Both the position numbers and the translations under genes were made by a program. From the NCBI RefSeq assembly GCF_013376455.1, contig NZ_CP045504.1, forward strand, positions 2,563,001 through 2,627,000: a stretch of 64,000 nucleotides of DNA, written 5' to 3'. Positions 62,969-64,000 of the stretch are shown here, in pieces. This stretch comes from Desulfolutivibrio sulfodismutans DSM 3696. Its GTDB lineage: Bacteria > Desulfobacterota > Desulfovibrionia > Desulfovibrionales > Desulfovibrionaceae. The notes beneath the pieces are model-generated. The model was not told the origin of the DNA. It saw only the letters and a program-made list of their open reading frames with translations, and did no database searches. The first letter of the stretch is position 1. Each line of letters opens with the position of its first letter.

Positions 62969-63899
62969 ATGGGCGAACAACTATCTTGCTTTTGCAAAAA
63001 CGAAGTTTAACGTGAAGACCTTCCAGGAAAAACGAGATGTATTTAAGCGTTTTTTTTCAGTTGTTTCACCGGAGATTGAAGCCGAAAGTCTGATTGCCAG
63101 AGATGCCCTCGCTTACCTCCAGTCCCAGGCTGAGGCCCGGAGCGGCCATGCCGCGAACAAGGACCGGAAAAATCTTGTTGCTGCCTGGAATTGGTCTATC
63201 AAGTTCCACGACTTCCCGCCCAACCCGTTTATGAAGGTTGAGCGTTTCGGCGAAACGCGCCATCCCCGCTATGTCCCGCCTGAGGACGACTTCTGGCGCA
63301 TATACCAAATAGCCGAAAGCCAAGACAGGGTCATGCTTTTCGCGTTTCTTCATTTGGCAGCAAGGCGCTCGGAACTTTTCCGGCTAACCTGGGCCGATGT
63401 GGACTTCGCAAACGGCCTTGTCCGACTCGGCACCCGTAAGCGCCGAGACGGAACGCTCGAATTCGACTTGATTCCGATGACGAGCGAATTGCGGGAAGAA
63501 TTACGCGACTGGAGGGAGACCCGCCCGGTCAAGGACGCTCCCCATGTGTTTGTCTGCCTTGATGCTACTGCCTTCACCCGTGAGTATTTCGGCAAACCCT
63601 TCGAGAAACGCCAGCATCTCATGAAGCGCCTTTGTGTCCGGGCCGGGGTCAAGCCGTTCGGCTTCCACGCCATCCGGCATCTGACCGCCTCGACCCTCTA
63701 CCATGCCGGGCAACCTGTGGCCGTGGTCCAGTCGATCTTGCGCCACAAGTCGCCCGCGACCACTGAACGCTACCTGCGTAGCCTGGGCCTGGAGCATACC
63801 CGGGAGGCTCTGGAATCCGTCCTGGTGAAGAAAGGTCCGGCCCGGGTGATTCCCTTCGTCAAGCAAGAAGCCCCCAAGGCGTTAACCTCGGGGGCTTGA
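62793..63899 (+). CDS. int: Tyrosine integrase of the tRNA-Glu element
   Basis: 368 residues from ATG 62793 (GGGAG seven bases upstream; an in-frame ATG at 62766 is possible). An N-terminal arm-binding domain (KITKRGKTRWLACVKRNGQR) and core-binding helices (LLEWANNYLAFAKTKFNVKT) precede the catalytic part: FLHLAARRSELFRLTW (Arg), FGFHAIRHLTASTLYH (His-x-x-Arg), SILRHKSPATTERYL (His and nucleophile Tyr). The gene stops about 70 bp from the tRNA-Glu 3' end, the classic place. It catalyses integration and excision between the 45-bp tRNA cores. Confidence 0.93.
   Translation: MPSKITKRGKTRWLACVKRNGQRLQKVFDTRTEALNWEAEARSLAEAMPETTPSVSLLEWANNYLAFAKTKFNVKTFQEKRDVFKRFFSVVSPEIEAESLIARDALAYLQSQAEARSGHAANKDRKNLVAAWNWSIKFHDFPPNPFMKVERFGETRHPRYVPPEDDFWRIYQIAESQDRVMLFAFLHLAARRSELFRLTWADVDFANGLVRLGTRKRRDGTLEFDLIPMTSELREELRDWRETRPVKDAPHVFVCLDATAFTREYFGKPFEKRQHLMKRLCVRAGVKPFGFHAIRHLTASTLYHAGQPVAVVQSILRHKSPATTERYLRSLGLEHTREALESVLVKKGPARVIPFVKQEAPKALTSGA
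63868..63897. other. Hairpin over the integrase stop
   Basis: AAGCCCCC (63868-63875) pairs with GGGGGCTT (63890-63897), overlapping the integrase stop codon. There is no T tract, so terminator function is uncertain. Confidence 0.4.
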
Positions 63900-63904
63900 G
63901 AAGA

Positions 63905-63926
63905 GTACTTCCGCCCGGTACTTCCG
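63905..63926 (+). repeat. Paired GTACTTCCG repeats, right end
   Basis: GTACTTCCG at 63905-63913 and 63918-63926. Matches the pair at 37478-37498; candidate integrase arm sites. Confidence 0.7.
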
Positions 63927-63970
63927 CCGGGCCTGTCAGAGGCGAACAGGTTGCAACCTGTTGATTTCTT

Positions 63971-64000
63971 TGGCGTCCCCAAGGGGATTTGAACCCCTGT
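63971..64000 (-). tRNA. tRNA-Glu, 3' end only (gene continues past window)
   Basis: The minus strand reads ACAGGGGTTCAAATCCCC then TTGGGGACGCCA: T-arm, acceptor strand, discriminator G and encoded CCA. The rest lies beyond 64000. Because the integrase is next to it, I expect the intact tRNA-Glu(TTC) gene here, used as the attachment site; a further fragment cannot be excluded. Confidence 0.75.

Larger units (their letters stand above)
37338..63973. mobile_element. Integrative element inserted at tRNA-Glu (~26.6 kb)
   Basis: The borders are the 45-bp tRNA-Glu core at 37338 and the tRNA-Glu 3' end at 63971. The tyrosine integrase (62793-63899) abuts the right border, and paired GTACTTCCG repeats lie just inside both borders. 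The content is accessory throughout: terS-like, ssb, ArdC-like, DUF932, Hma defence operon, primase, iterons, xis-like HTH, three insertion sequences or remnants. Base composition is mosaic, with a GC-rich left and middle and an AT-rich stretch from 55.9 to 62.3 kb, so it may be a composite of two elements. Confidence 0.85.

Overview
This is a GC-rich (roughly 60-65% by eye) Gram-negative chromosome segment that looks like a free-living deltaproteobacterium, most plausibly a Desulfovibrionaceae-type sulfate reducer. That guess rests on overall gene style: a DUF169 protein, a very large AidA-like autotransporter, and a tRNA-Glu-targeted island. No marker gene in the window proves the genus.

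Layout. (1) 1-7823: a run of secreted alpha/beta-hydrolase paralogues on the + strand, with one carboxylesterase B and one tautomerase-hydrolase fusion, facing a MalT/SARP-like regulator (7916-10555, - strand) that has lost its N-terminal ATPase. (2) 10556-11041: a scar zone with a decayed 3' piece of tRNA-Glu and one copy of a ~72-bp direct repeat whose partner lies at 17191. (3) 11042-17161: an unusual gene set between those repeats: a frameshifted GNAT-like gene, a ThiF/E1-like adenylyltransferase, a WbpG-like PP-loop amidotransferase with extra N- and C-terminal parts, an RsbW-like/GNAT fusion and a HisC-like aminotransferase. (4) 17361-34032: a 4.6-kilo-residue autotransporter built from about 40 PATR repeats, and immediately upstream a response regulator and a 7TM sensor kinase. 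(5) 34241-37207: a graveyard with an autotransporter barrel remnant, an 88-bp MITE-like element, an IS256 fragment, an intact DUF169 gene, a decayed IS5-type element and a ~100-bp direct repeat.

(6) 37338-63973: an integrative element of about 26.6 kb. It is bounded by a 45-bp copy of the 3' half of tRNA-Glu (37338-37382) and by the tRNA-Glu gene that runs off the right edge (63971-64000). Paired GTACTTCCG repeats just inside each end look like integrase arm sites. Contents from left to right: an orphan small-terminase-like gene, ssb, small ORFs including a 22-residue membrane peptide, an ArdC-like protein, a second tyrosine recombinase, a DUF932 protein, a complete Hma-type (Helicase-Methylase-ATPase) defence operon that also holds a Schlafen/AlbA_2 gene, a small secreted repeat protein, an AT-rich replication module (DUF927/NrS-1-like primase-helicase split by an IS5-type element; iteron cluster), an excisionase-like HTH gene and the integrase.

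How it fits together: the right 8 kb and the left 4 kb of the element resemble replication, excision and packaging functions of a phage satellite or small ICE, and the middle is defence cargo. The most interesting observations are the Hma operon with an interposed AlbA_2 gene on a tRNA-Glu element with terS, primase and iterons; the repeat-flanked PP-loop/ThiF/GNAT/HisC cluster with a Cys-rich C-terminal tail; and the recently duplicated blocks in the giant autotransporter.
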